From: Membranipora membranacea | Taxonomy: Eukaryota; Bryozoa; Gymnolaemata; Cheilostomatida; Membraniporidae | Reading direction: 5' to 3' | Length of the DNA stretch: 60,000 nt | Assembly (NCBI GenBank): GCA_914767715.1 | Contig: OU612067.1 | Span: forward strand, 34,200,162 to 34,260,161 | Shown: positions 11,886 through 23,670 of the stretch, piece after piece | How positions within the stretch are numbered: position 1 is the stretch's first letter | Layout: each line of letters opens with the position of its first letter | Notes under the pieces: model-generated | Databases searched by the model: none | Told to the model about the DNA's origin: nothing | The model's input: the letters and a program-made list of their open reading frames with translations, nothing else | Made by a program: the position numbers and the translations under genes

Positions 11886-12411
11886 ATATAAGGCTACATT
11901 ACCCCCAGCTGAGCGATCCAGTCAGTAATTATAAAAGAAAATAGTGTTATGTTTATCATTTGATTATGAATTACCATATGAGACAGGTGTTTGGTGAATT
12001 TAAAGTTCGAATTAAATATGATACTCAACCGAGGCCAGCTATTGATTTTACAGGGGTTGTACATGAGTTTGCCCATGAGGAATTAATGCGACATGGTCCA
12101 TGGATTAGTGATTATAACAATTTTGCAGCAATAAAGAGTTATCTACCCTATAATCTGACCCTTAATCCTGCCAGCAAGAAAACAGCAAGCACTATAGGCT
12201 GCAGCTCTGGTTACCACAGCACGGCCGTACAGAGGTTATAGTTCAGTTATTTTGAGCACTTGTTAGGTATAAGAGAATAAATAACAGATTAACAAGCTGA
12301 GCTTAGAACAGTTATCTGGAACAAATTATTCCGAAATATTCAGCTATTCAGAAACCTGAACTGTTACTAAATTTGATAAAGCCTAAGCTCATGTGTTTGA
12401 TTTGTTGACAG
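11886..12411 (+). other. Spacer with a possible orphan exon
   Basis: An acceptor-like CAG at 11984-11986 opens an 85-codon frame (11987-12241) ending in a stop, with an alternative donor AG|GTTATA at 12234-12236. The translation looks protein-like (mixed composition, VVHEFAHEE stretch), but I cannot assign a family or find partner exons. It could be an exon relic. Confidence 0.25.
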
Positions 12412-12420
12412 GGGATTCCT

Positions 12421-12537
12421 TAGATCAAGTTTGATCCATTTGCCTACACTTTGGAGTTGCCCCATTCTACTGGTCACCCGGCGCGCCCAGTGGAAGGGAG
12501 CAACAGGAATGCAGGCAAATGGACCAAACATGGTCTA
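12421..12537. mobile_element. Hairpin MITE, 117 bp, with 9-bp TSD
   Basis: It starts TAGATCAAGTTTGATCCATT and ends in the inverted counterpart (AATGGACCAAACATGGTCTA). The flanks are GGGATTCCT (12412-12420) and AGGATTCCT (12538-12546), 8 of 9 identical. The internal AGTTGCCCC / GGGAGCAAC pair also folds. Confidence 0.87.
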
Positions 12538-12663
12538 AGGATTCCTCAACATCTTGATCGTAGTTAATAAATATGAATTTGACATTTAAGCCTTCATCAG
12601 GGCAGGGAGGCAGGGAGGGAGGGCTGTGTGGAATTGACTGATTGATTTTATTAATCTACACAG

Positions 12664-12899
12664 TATCATTCTGTAGCAAAGTCACTGGTGATAAAAATCA
12701 GCGCACCCACTCGCCCACCCTGGTACTGTGTGGTGAGAACATGAGAGGTACCAGCATCGCAGTGATAGATGAAGATTTATTGTGTATAATAGCTGACAGA
12801 TACTGTATACCATCATATTCACTGACATATAGGATAGCTAGTGCTACAATACGGCTAATGATATCTGATGGTTACACAGACCAAGGAGTTAAAGTTTAA
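12664..12899 (+). other. Possible orphan exon or gene relic (78 codons)
   Basis: An acceptor-like CTACACAG at 12656-12663 precedes an open frame of 78 codons ending in TAA. It contains VLCGENMRGTSIAVIDED. No family is recognised and no upstream exon is evident. A decayed TTC1 exon copy lies immediately downstream, so this may belong to the same duplicated segment. Confidence 0.25.
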
Positions 12900-12989
12900 C
12901 TCCTTGCACAAACAGATAGATATATCAGCTAGAATTGTGTGTGATGCACAGTAAAGACACATTTAAAGACTGAGGTAGATGAAAATTCA

Positions 12990-13095
12990 AATGATGATTG
13001 TAATGAAGTTATAGAGTTAACACCCACATTATCTGAAGGCTTTAGGGCTTTTAGGCCCTACTGCAAAGAGCTCAGTCTTATGAGAAAAATATGAT
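12990..13095 (+). pseudogene. Decayed copy of TTC1 exon 3
   Basis: The sequence aligns with TTC1 exon 3 (8905-8990): GATTGTAATGAAGTTATAGA matches the exon's GACTGTACGGAGGCTATAGA, and CAAAGAGCTCAGTCTTATGA matches GGAGAGCTCAAGCTTATGAG. A small insertion and several substitutions break the frame. It is an old partial duplication of the upstream gene. Confidence 0.75.
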
Positions 13096-14003
13096 TATTA
13101 AACAAATCCGTCGATCAATTAGATTGTAGGATGAGATGGATCGAAGAAAGCACCCAACAGGAAATGATCCGACGACCTGAACACAGATTTCTGTGGTACC
13201 ACGGCGTAAGTGGTAGTTCCAGTTCAAGTTTGATCTCATTTGCGGAGAAAAAAGTGTTAACGGTATATCAGGCTCCATTACCTTTACCTATTGCATCTCA
13301 GTGAATTTGATGTGCCCTCTCACCTAATGAATTCAGTTCATGGTACAATTTGAAACACGATACGAAATTTTATTGGATAATCACATTTAATAAAACTTGT
13401 TATTTTAGTTTGCTTATAAATTGGTCATATGCCTCATATGGTTGATTTCGTAATTGTTTGTGTTTGCGAACTATGATAAGTGAACCTTTGCTGTGCATTT
13501 CTATATCAACCATCCAAAGACTTTGAAAACTGGATACGACTTATAAGGAATGCCTCTGTTAAGGATACACTCTATCTTACTGCTTTACTGCCTCACACTA
13601 AAATCTTAGCCCTCGAACTAAGCTCCTAAATCTGCTTACAAGGATGAATCAAAGATGATGAGTAATATGTTTTCACATTTGTCCACTCGACAGGAAGGAG
13701 GAGTAAAGTTCATGAGGAACACCCAGTAGTGTTTGACCAACACCCAGTAGTGTTTGACTTTGAATTTGAGATTAGCTTATGCCTAACAGCTAATTAGTGC
13801 CTGTGTGTACTTCTTATTTTACCTGTCATTGTTTTGATTTTTTAGTTACATGTCCTTTTAATTCTACACATATTTTATCAACATTTCTGTTTTCTGGGTA
13901 CAAGTCCTACAAGGACTTATTCTTCACCAGAATAAAAATGGAATATGTATATATGTATAACAATAATATTTGTAGAACCATTATATTATATCTTGTATGT
14001 GAC

Positions 14004-14441
14004 TAGTCTACGCACTGTGCAGGATTTGCTTGGATTTTTCCTCTCATTACTTCTACATTAATCTTACTTCATATAGCCTAGGGTCCAATAATACACATTG
14101 TATGACCTTTTGTCAATGTCATGAATGACCGCCCTTATTCAAAATGAAAGAAATTCTGGCTGACATTTTCTTCACTACTTGGCAGTGAATATCTCTGCTC
14201 ATGGGTATTTCCCAAACATGAGGCTACTTTTCCCAGAGTCTGACTGGAATACTCTCATACCTGGAGCAATATAGTAGGTGGCATGAATAGAAATCAATAG
14301 ATATTGCAGTTTTAGTGCTCCCCTTGATTAACTTATAACATTCAAGAGCAGACAACTCCAGCGAAATCCTGCATTGTTCTCAGACTTTTTCCCCTCCGGG
14401 GGGCCGTCGGACAGGGGGCAAAGTCTGGGGGGCTCAGACTA
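14004..14441. mobile_element. 438-bp MITE, copy 2, perfect 9-bp TSD
   Basis: The same length as copy 1 (1608-2045), with only a few mismatches visible. It is flanked by GTATGTGAC at 13995-14003 and 14442-14450. The intact TSD and near-identity suggest recent mobility. The two insertion sites are unrelated, which defines the exact element ends. Confidence 0.93.
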
Positions 14442-17400
14442 GTATGTGACTTGTTTTGCTATTTCGTCTCATATTCATTTAGTAAACTGTGAAACATGTT
14501 TGTAAAAGTAGTTTCGTATTCAGACATAACTCGATACACCGGTACAAAAATATCGAGTGTCTCACTTTGATATACAAAATGCTCCAAATTCCTCAAACTT
14601 GTTTACAGGAAACAAGATCTAACGATTAGTTCAATAAATTCGTCTCTGCAAAACATTTGTTATCCCGATGAAGATAATATACACATAAAGAAATTTTAAA
14701 ATAACAAAAACAAATATGAGTTTGAGCAGTGTATGTCTGTGGAACTTGTGCTTGATTAAAATTACCAGCAGTTTTAAGCGGAAATTATTTACTGTTTCTA
14801 TTCATCACAGCCTAACTGTTGTCGAGGTTTCATATCCTAGTCTACCTGGCTTAAATTTTAGCTACAGAAGAAAGACAAACAGTCTACGCTTCATCATTGA
14901 TTATTTACAGCCTCCGTGACGTCGTGACTACGTGACGCTATAATCACCATCTGACTATTTGTGCCTTCTATATGCATTACAATTTGATATAGCCTGAACA
15001 ATAACATTATATAAAATAAAGTTAATAATGAATAAAGATATAAATATCATTATTCCTTCCATAACATCAGTCCCAAGGTATTACTGAATACTCGTTTTAT
15101 AGTTTATTATTTCTGTTATTCAACAATCTCCTACAGGACATGTAGTATTCACTCATCGCTAAATAATTTATCGCTGGTGGAAATATTTCTTATAAATAAT
15201 TTAGTTGTTATTTATCTTGTGAGAAAGTCTGCGCACAGAAGCTGGTATTTGGACATGAGATAGTAAATAAATGTTATGTAGGCTAAACACCACATCAATT
15301 TGTTAAGATTCAAATCTCCCTTGTGTTTTTACCATGGACTCAAAATTAAGATAAGTCTATGTTTTTTTCTAAAATGTTGCTCTGAGTAGTTTAGAAGTTG
15401 AGTATGTAATCTTATGACAAATATTGTAAACAACCAAACTTATAGGGGTTATGCTACATGTTGTAATAGCTTCTAATCTTTTCTTTACAAACTCCCCTGA
15501 CCAATTAACTTTCCAGAGACCATCGGTTACCTTGATCAGCTGCTGTGGACTGGTCTCAAAACTAATATGTCATTATCTCAGCTCTATGATTGGGCGATAG
15601 TGATGCCTTACATCTACTCACACATATGGGGTGCTTTATAGTGGGGGTGTTGCCTGCCCTCCCCCTCCAGCACAAACAACATATTATTGTAGTCAATTTG
15701 ATGCCTATTTCACTGAAGTAAAGTTTTCAAACCAAATATACACTTTTACGTTGAACTTTGTGAATATTACGGATTAGGAGGTAAACTCAATTAGTTAGAG
15801 CTCCACAAGTTCACAGCCTAAATACTGATGAAGTATCGGGGCTTAAGTCAAATCACCCTCATTACTTTATTTATAGACTCCAGCCTCAGCTATAGCTAAC
15901 ATTTAGTCATCCCCAAACTAGCTACACTAAACACTAGCTAATATTTAATCCTTAAGGATATTTTAATCCTGTAGGGAATAGCAAAATTTTATAAATTTAA
16001 TACTCTCAGTGACACATCTCGACTTCTATTTGCTTTTTATAATTACTTTTCATTTATATTTAATATATATAAATTAAAATTAAATTTTCCTCTCTTTTTT
16101 TGCCAATCAAGTCCTGCCGATCAAGGGCGTATGAGACCACGCACAATTGTTGTAATAGTATCATGAATATTTTATAATATTATAAATAGTTTTATTTATC
16201 TATCATGGCTAACATGGAGGGATAATTTGTTGAAAATCACAGGAACTGACTAAGCAAAGACGTCTACAACAACAACATACACACAATATAAATCCTGTTT
16301 AAGTTTTTGTGTTTCGTAATAAATATTTCAATCAACATTTCAATAAATAGCGATATTTTATTTACCACACAATTTATGGTATTTCCTCAGGTCTCAGATT
16401 AACGTGTTGTGCAAAATCATCAGAGTGGTTTCATCACAACCTCTAACTATGGTTACAGGATTATTATATGAGATTAACGAGACTAATGGGTAACTGTGAT
16501 GTATTATTGTCTTGTTGCTTTCATAAGCTTATGACATCAATAAAGCAGTAGCATGTTCTGGTAAAATGACTTTTTGTCATGACATTTATCATCACGTTGA
16601 TGAGATGAGAGATTTTTGTTTACCCATATTCTCCGTATTGCCCCATGCCGTGTTATGTCCTGTTATTGACAGATTTGGCCCAAATCACCACAGCTCACGG
16701 GGCGCTGTGACATTTCTCATCCGTTCTCTCTCCTCAGGGTGTTGTTTTCCATTTTTTCTGCTGACAAGCAAACATCTGTGTTACGTCTGTGTTACGTCTG
16801 CGCGCGCCACATGATTCCAACATTGAATGCTGTTTTATTTTAATGTGTAACAGAGTTTTGGTCTTTATAGACCTTCTACTATTTGCCAGTATTTACAACA
16901 AACACAGCTCATCCATTATTTTTTCTTTGTCAATGATAGAAAAATGCACATGACCTAATAATTCGATAACAAAGAATGTCATCACATCAGGTTTTTGTGT
17001 AGCTATTCACGCTTCATGCGTATACTTCGTTGGTTTTTGTATCAGTCATTAGCCTTTACAGATCGATCAGCCTAATCGATTCTTTACAACATTCTTTGAG
17101 CTCAGAAAGGGTCTGCCGTTCTCACAATGATCAATAAACACGCAAAATATACATATATACATATACATATACATATACATAAAATGTAGGAAATTTAAAT
17201 TATACAAACATATCCAAACATATCCAAACATGGTAATTATTTGTTAATTGAATACTTTTAGTTATTTATGATTAGTCCAGATTTAAACAGATGTGATGTG
17301 ACAAGACATATTAATCTATAACCCTTTCTTTCCCCTAAGCATAAGACACATCCAGTCTAAACCAAGACTTGGACTGTTTGGATTTTTTTTCTTTGTGCGT

Positions 17401-17521
17401 CAAGTTTTCTAATTTCTAACATTTTATGCAATGTAATATAGACCAATTTTTACATTTATGTCATATCATTAATGTAGTTAAATCACATGACAAATGATCG
17501 ATGGTGTGGATGAATAATTTG
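14442..17521. other. AT-rich intergenic spacer
   Basis: About 3 kb between peptide genes 1 and 2. I see no splice-supported coding exon, no RNA gene and no complete element. It contains simple AT stretches and a short ATACAT-type run near 17150-17180. Confidence 0.5.
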
Positions 17522-17545
17522 ATTGGCTGATTTCCTGTATATAAG
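17522..17545 (+). promoter_or_regulatory. Core promoter of peptide gene 2: inverted CCAAT box + TATA box
   Basis: ATTGGCTG at 17522-17529 and GTATATAAG at 17537-17545 lie 75 nt before the start codon. The arrangement mirrors 10769-10793, with one nucleotide less between the boxes. Confidence 0.65.
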
Positions 17546-17619
17546 TGATGTATGCTAGACCAGGGGACATTGAGCTGAGTTACACAACACTGACTGTTCC
17601 CGATACAGACATCTAAAAT

Positions 17620-18633
17620 ATGAAGGTATGTATTAAATCATTGACTAAACGATATATAGCTCAATATACTTTCCGCTTTTTAGGTGTCGATTTATGTTAG
17701 AGAAAATCATTTAGTGAATCAACTTGTGTTGGAGATTTCAGCACTTAAATAGCTACCTATTTGAAATATAGAAGAGTTATACTATTTGACTATGTGGTAT
17801 GTTGTATTCTGACTCTGTATCCACCATCACTGATATATTTTGTATCCTCGACGAGTAACAGCACTAGCTCCTCGGTATTATAGTATTAGTATATCTTTAT
17901 CGTTTTTAATTATATTGTATTTCATTGCGTCATATTATACCGTATCGTATTTGTCAGGTCAAGGTCACATCACTGATACTTTTGATCACTCTGATCTCGG
18001 CTGTACTGATATCAGTCTCCTCAGCTCGGTTCTGTGGTCCGATTCAGAATGAAGGAGAATACTGTGATCGCTGTCTCAGGTAACTTCAGACTAATCACTG
18101 ATATATATCAGTATCAGTATCTCTCTTATAGGTTTATACTCCAACAGGGAAATATGGCAACCCTGTAACCACCTCAGGACTATTTTTTCCTGCCTGCCTT
18201 ATTTGATGTAATAAGGTCAACAATTGAGTTTGGAAAATCCATTCTCGACCCAAGATTCCCTGTAGATTAGTCTGAGCCCCCCTGACTCTCCCCCCCCCCA
18301 TTTTTTCCCCTCTCCTCTAGATATCTGTAGATTTGGTGTTATACGCCCCCCCCCCCAATCCTCTATACAGCCTATCAAACTTTGATGAAGACTATCCAAC
18401 TTTGATCCACCTAATCTGAGACAATGTCTCTTACTCAGTGATCCACCGGACTGAACTTCCACAAATTATTGGACTTGTCCTCTTTTCTTACATGAGTAGA
18501 AAACTTGTAACTTAGGAAACTTTCATCATTATGATCCTCCTGTGACTTTCTTATATTTAGATGCAGGGAAGGTTTGAGGTGTGACGGGTATCGAAATAAC
18601 ATTGAGTGCAAGAGGCCATTTGGGTTCGGCTAA
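17620..18633 (+). CDS. Secreted six-cysteine peptide 2 (66 aa), 3 exons
   Basis: Exons 17620-17625, 17958-18079, 18561-18633; 201 nt. Signal peptide residues 1 to ~25. Cysteines at 28, 38, 41, 44, 50 and 59, exactly the positions seen in peptide 1, then a seven-residue tail. Exon 1 (6 nt) and exon 2 (122 nt) are the same lengths as in peptide gene 1, but the mature residues between cysteines are largely different. That is typical of a fast-evolving secreted family under structural constraint (inference). The mature chain is basic near its C-terminus. Function unknown. Confidence 0.78.
18268..18300. repeat. Inverted fragment of the 438-bp MITE end
   Basis: TTAGTCTGAGCCCCCCTGAC is the reverse complement of the right terminus of the 438-bp MITE. 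A C-rich stretch follows. It lies in intron 2 of peptide gene 2. Confidence 0.5.
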
Positions 18634-20503
18634 TACTGATGTCTATGTCTATTATGTTGATGTCTGTGGATATTATAATGCTTCTGTTGTTCATCACCGT
18701 CAAAAATTTCCTTTTGGAGAAAAACCCTGAGTAAATGTAAACTCCTATTTTGACAATTTGAGTTGAATTTCTTTTTTTATTGTGATTTTTTGCTGTCCCT
18801 TTACTCATGACAGTATGATATTGTTTATTTATTTTATCACTTTATTGTATTGTCAAATTTATGTGAAAGTCAATATAGATATGCATTCTACCATCATTGC
18901 TGTTCCTGTCTGTTGGGTGCGTTTCAATCTCTTTGAGCGTTGGTTGTCTCGCTGTCGTTTGTTTTTGTGTTTACACAGTCCCACTAACAGCTCAATAGGA
19001 CAGTTCTTATTTTAAAAGTAATACAGATGATTCACATCCGCCTCTGTTTTATCATGGGGGGAACAGTCATCATAGTACATATTTAAGATGGCATCGCCGA
19101 TGCTCATATCACTTAGTGAGACGGAGGCTGTGTTATACTGTCATTTATGTAGATCCAAAATAATATAATAATTTTTGACCGTCACAAAAGTCAAACTGGA
19201 AAGATATTCTTTTTCTCAGACTGACACTAGTAGAGAAGGTCTCTGTTCACAACTGTACCAGCGAAATACTGTGTCGAGGAGCGAGCTGTCAGATTGCGCT
19301 TTTTCTTTAAGGTACCCAATTTTGAAGTAGTTTATTTGGCAGGAAGCAGTTTTCGACAAGTTTGATGCTGTGACAATATAACTTTTATTGCTTTTATGGC
19401 TTCTTTTCTCGCCTACTCTCATTCATACATTTCGGTAATAACTGTTTTGTAACATCAAGTGTGTATCGTCTGGTCTTGACCCAGACTCCGTCCTCTTGGA
19501 GAGATTTTATCGCTTTGAATTTAAAACCGTAACAATGGTTGTCACTATCCTTGAGCCATTGTGATAGCCTCACTCTATCAAACCTGCACAATCAACCAAG
19601 CAATTGGCAGGCTTGTACCTCCATCTAACACAATCAAAACGGTCACAGGTTTTTATATTTTTTCATCATTACTGTCAAAGAACAGAACAATTCATGACTG
19701 GCCTATTCTGAAAGTTGGAGTTGAATGAAAGTGGATAATGTCGCTGCAAAATACTTATCAGTAAATTCAGACTTCTGCTAACTCAAATAAACATCTTTAG
19801 TTCGCTGGAGCCATATATAATATAAGTATAATATATTTAACAGAAGAGAATTATATCGAAAGGCCTCGATTACAAAATCATCCAGCCAAGCTATAGGTCA
19901 CTTACACTACACATAATATACATATAGCGTAACTCTAACACACCGCTATAGAACATGGATTTTGACTCTGATTACCGGACTAATTGTATTTTAGAGCTTG
20001 ACCAGCTTCCTTTAAACACTGCTCTACGTGCCAAACTAGTTTATTTTCTTATCCTAGAAGTTTTTTGGTACTTTGTGGTATCTGGGCGGATTTATATTTT
20101 GGTTCGCTTTGTGGAAGTGCTTGCCTTGAGTTTTAAATAGCGCATGTGTCTCCTAGTCACTGCATCTTCATAAGTGCTTATCCTGGGTCCTGTCGCAGGC
20201 ATTAAATTTTAATTACTTGTTATTTTAATTTTTGAGTATATTTTATTGTCATCTTCCCCTGGGTTATGATTGACACACGATGACTACATAAAGTTACGCT
20301 ACAGAAGCAGTAAAATTAGAGAAGGTGGGATATAACCACCCTCCCTGGTAAAACTGACATCAAGTCTCATACAATCTTAGTCCGCAATGCAGAATAACAT
20401 TCTAGCATCATATAAGGAAATCATTATTATCTATTCACTGTTTATCGTTGTAATTTGTTGTCAAGGATATTCTATAATTAGACCAGATAACATTAGCATG
20501 TAG
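18634..20503. other. Spacer between peptide genes 2 and 3, with one possible minus-strand exon
   Basis: A 63-codon minus-strand frame (19583-19394) starts after an acceptor-like TTGTGCAG and ends in TAA. Its translation (WLKDSDNHCYGF... in part) looks protein-like but matches no family I recognise, and no partner exon was found. The rest is AT-rich without recognisable elements. Confidence 0.3.
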
Positions 20504-20510
20504 TATATAA
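20504..20510 (+). promoter_or_regulatory. TATA box upstream of peptide gene 3
   Basis: TATATAA lies 200 nt upstream of the proposed start codon, without the ATTGG box seen at the two paralogues. The longer distance implies a longer 5' UTR. Confidence 0.45.
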
Positions 20511-20650
20511 GCAGAAAACTTCTCCATTCAGAATCATATCATCACTTATACACCATCCGGCATCTTCTACTGTGATATTTTATTGATACTTTGAATATTC
20601 AACGCTAGAGGTAGAATTTGACTTGGGCAGCAACAGCGAAAGTAGGACGG

Positions 20651-20704
20651 ACATAGACATCTGGACATAGACATCTGGGCATAGACATCTGGGCATAGAC
20701 ATCT
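20651..20704. repeat. 16-bp tandem repeat (3-4 copies) in the 5' UTR of peptide gene 3
   Basis: GGACATAGACATCTGG-type units are repeated directly before the start codon at 20711. Confidence 0.8.
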
Positions 20705-20710
20705 GAAGTC

Positions 20711-22406
20711 ATGAGGGTGGTGAGTAACAGATATTATGGTGTTAGATTGTCTTTTCTCTGTAACTTTTAACTCCTGACAAAATACTCCTAGACTATCAAT
20801 TGACAGAACAACAGTTGACACTATTGACATATGGTGTAAAAATATTAGGCCATATAGATTAAGATATGATTATCTATGATATAATTATAGATTGTAAGCA
20901 AGCCTCAGTGAACTTCGAATTGCAAATACAACTATATTTCTGTAATTCTGATCAAATAATTTTGAAATCCATTTGGGCTGTTATATTTATTATAAATAAA
21001 AAGGAAAGAATTATTTAAACAATTTTATTTTGAAATTTTGAATCTGAGCTATACTGTGATGTAGGATGGGATATTCACGTTCTGCCAGCAGGGAGTTTGG
21101 GACCCAAACTCCCTGCTGGCAGAGTAGGGAAGTTTATTTAAATCAACAGTTCCGACATCTAATGAAGCTAAAATCAACCTTGTCTGTGCTAGATAAATAG
21201 TTTGAAATAACAATACTTTAACGAGAAAAAATTCATCATAGTAGTGAAGTAGATTTTAAACAGAAATATGGAATAATGACTGCAAATAAACGATCGCTGT
21301 CATTTTCAGTGGCACTTTCCACAGGATCCCAACTTGTGCTCTTGTAATACTTTGATTTTGGTTCCAACATAACCAGACTTCGTTTTGTCGATGCTCAGGT
21401 AGTGTACAGAAGCTGAACGCCGTCCTCATCCTAGGTTATTTGGTTTATTCTCTTCTGATTGCGAGTAAAAGTGTTCTTATGAGATCTAGGATCAGTCTGA
21501 GTTAATAAAAAATATCTGATGTCCCGTAACTAGAGATATGAGCTAATCGTATACAAATGCAGAGCTGGAGCTTTTACTGATCACATGTCAAGAGAAACAC
21601 AGTAAATAATGTAAATAAAAGGATCAATTAATAACTGCTTGAGTTGTAACCCTATTCCTCTCTCTTTTTGTAACTAAGATAGGAGCGCTGACGCTGATTG
21701 TTATTACACTCCTGATCTGTGTTATGCTGAAGTCAGTGGATGGCAGGATGAGGCGATGTGGATATACACAAGAGATCGGAGAATCATGTGACACTAAATG
21801 CCATCTGTATGTTATCTAACTAATTAACGTCATTCTACTTATTCCCTAGCTAGTAGGGCCTCAGGTTATATATGGTTCGAGCAAAGCGTACTTTTAACTA
21901 CAGATTAAAAGCTGCCTCGTTGGGTATTAAAAACAAAATTGAGATGCAGCTGGATCATCTAACATTGAGCTCTTCACATATACCTATATGGTTTCTTTAT
22001 CATGCCATGTTTTATCTTTTTGGTGCATCAATCTATCTCTAGAATTGATAATCATCCACTAGGGCCTTCCCACAATGCAACTATAGCAAGAAATATCCAC
22101 TAGGGCCTGCCCACAATGCAACTATAGCAAGAAATATCCACTAGGGCCTGCCCACAATGCAACTATAGCAAGAAATATCCAGTGAGGGCTGCCCAAAGTA
22201 TCAGATGTTACATTAATTACCTTATGACACTGGGAAATGCTGATGTATTATGGAATTCTGTTTAATGCTTAACCAATCCTAACTAAAGCCTATCTCATAT
22301 ATGCTGATTTAGATGTAAAGGAGAGGGGACAATCTGTGATGGCTGGCGTAGTACACATTTCTGTAAGTGTAAGGGATGGAATGTAGTCTGTGCTGGAGCC
22401 AGATAA
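20711..22406 (+). CDS. Secreted eight-cysteine peptide 3 (76 aa), 3 exons
   Basis: Exons 20711-20719, 21679-21806, 22313-22406; 231 nt, with the same intron phases as peptides 1 and 2. The signal peptide covers about residues 1-25. Cysteines at 30, 40, 44, 47, 54, 63, 65 and 72 follow the family order, with one extra residue in two gaps and an added C-x-C-x6-C C-terminal segment. It is the most diverged member. Intron 2 contains a 41-bp tandem repeat and intron 1 a perfect 43-bp palindrome. Function unknown; the exon plan and signal peptide argue for common origin with peptides 1 and 2. Confidence 0.68.
21081..21123. repeat. 43-bp perfect palindrome (21-bp arms, 1-nt loop)
   Basis: The arm TCTGCCAGCAGGGAGTTTGG plus G (21081-21101) is followed by a single A and then the exact reverse complement. 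It lies in intron 1 of peptide gene 3. Confidence 0.95.
22054..22190. repeat. 41-bp tandem repeat (3.3 copies)
   Basis: Three near-identical copies contain CCACTAGGGCCTGCCCACAA and a partial fourth follows. All lie in intron 2 of peptide gene 3. Confidence 0.92.
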
Positions 22407-23580
22407 GCTGATATACACTCGGAAGGTTTGTCACAAGTCAGAACTGCTTGCTCTGTAATACTTACGAAGTACTACCTAATCATATTACCACATACGGGTA
22501 ATTGAAATTATTTTTATTTAACTTATTATTTGACTTATTTATAATGAAGTCGTAGTTCTTACCGCCTGGTCTTGGAAGTGCTTTTGTGACCACAATTTTT
22601 TTCCTATTTTAAAAATTTTAATATTGCTCTCTTGTTGATAATCTTTATTATCGTTTCATCAAAGAGATAAAGTCTTTAACTCCTTGGTTTCATCCAAGAA
22701 AATATAAATAGAAAACTCTGTAATTTGTATCAAGTAGATATGTTACTATATCACCTGTAGTAAATAAAATCGCTTATTCGTTATACTGAAAATAAAAGGT
22801 ATTACCGGTATCCAAGCAACTGAAAGGCTCGTGGACACTTTGACATATTGTAGGCCAAAATATTCAAAATGTCAAATATAGCAGTATATTCTCGCACATG
22901 TCTCTCACAATAGCTCATTATAATTTGGCTGCCATAACAATGGGGTTGTCTGGAGTAGATGGAATGTTTATAAGTGTCTGCTGTCAAGGTGATCACCTGA
23001 CAGCTTCATCGCAATAAAAGGACAATAACCTCAAAATAGTGGAACCAGAAATAGAAAAAGTGGAACCATTAATAATACTGAGGAAAATCTGACAAATAAA
23101 TATTCTCCAAGAATTGTTCTCATACAGATACATAGATATCAGAAAATGTGTATAATGTGAAGTGAATCTGTGTTATCTCATTGCTTCTAAAACTGCATTC
23201 TAACAAAAGATTCTGATCAACTTTTGAGACTCAACTTAGATTTCTTATAATTTGACTCCGCTTTACTCTCATCAAAACACTGAATCTAATTGTAAAAGAG
23301 GTCAGATCTGCCTTATGAATTATTATGTGGATAAGGGATTTTAGTTATAACTAATTTGACAGTTGTTTTCTGGAAAAAAAACAATTGAAATGTTACTCGA
23401 GAATAATAAGATCAAAGTAGGATATCCAGATCATCTTGATGCAGATAAATTGGAGAGCTATAAATAAATTGATGACCTCAAATTCAATAATATTGTGAGA
23501 CTCAAACTCCATATAATACCAGTGAGACAAATTTGTGGGTATATTTGAAAGGTCATACGAGCAGTTCTGATAATTTTGAC
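22407..23580. other. Spacer between peptide gene 3 (+) and CUB gene A (-)
   Basis: A convergent 3' region. Apart from AATAAA-like signals near 22763 and 22789, I see nothing recognisable. Confidence 0.4.
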
Positions 23581-23670
23581 GAGGTTAGACGACTAGCTCT
23601 ATTTTGAGGAGTTTAGGCGACTAGCTCGGATATTTTGAGGAATTTAGGCGACTAGCTCGGATATTTTGAG
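23581..23670. repeat. ~30-bp tandem repeat overlapping the CUB gene A stop codon
   Basis: Three copies of a unit containing TTTAGGCGACTAGCTCGGAT. The copy nearest the gene encodes the last residues and stop of CUB gene A (23644-23646). Confidence 0.85.
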
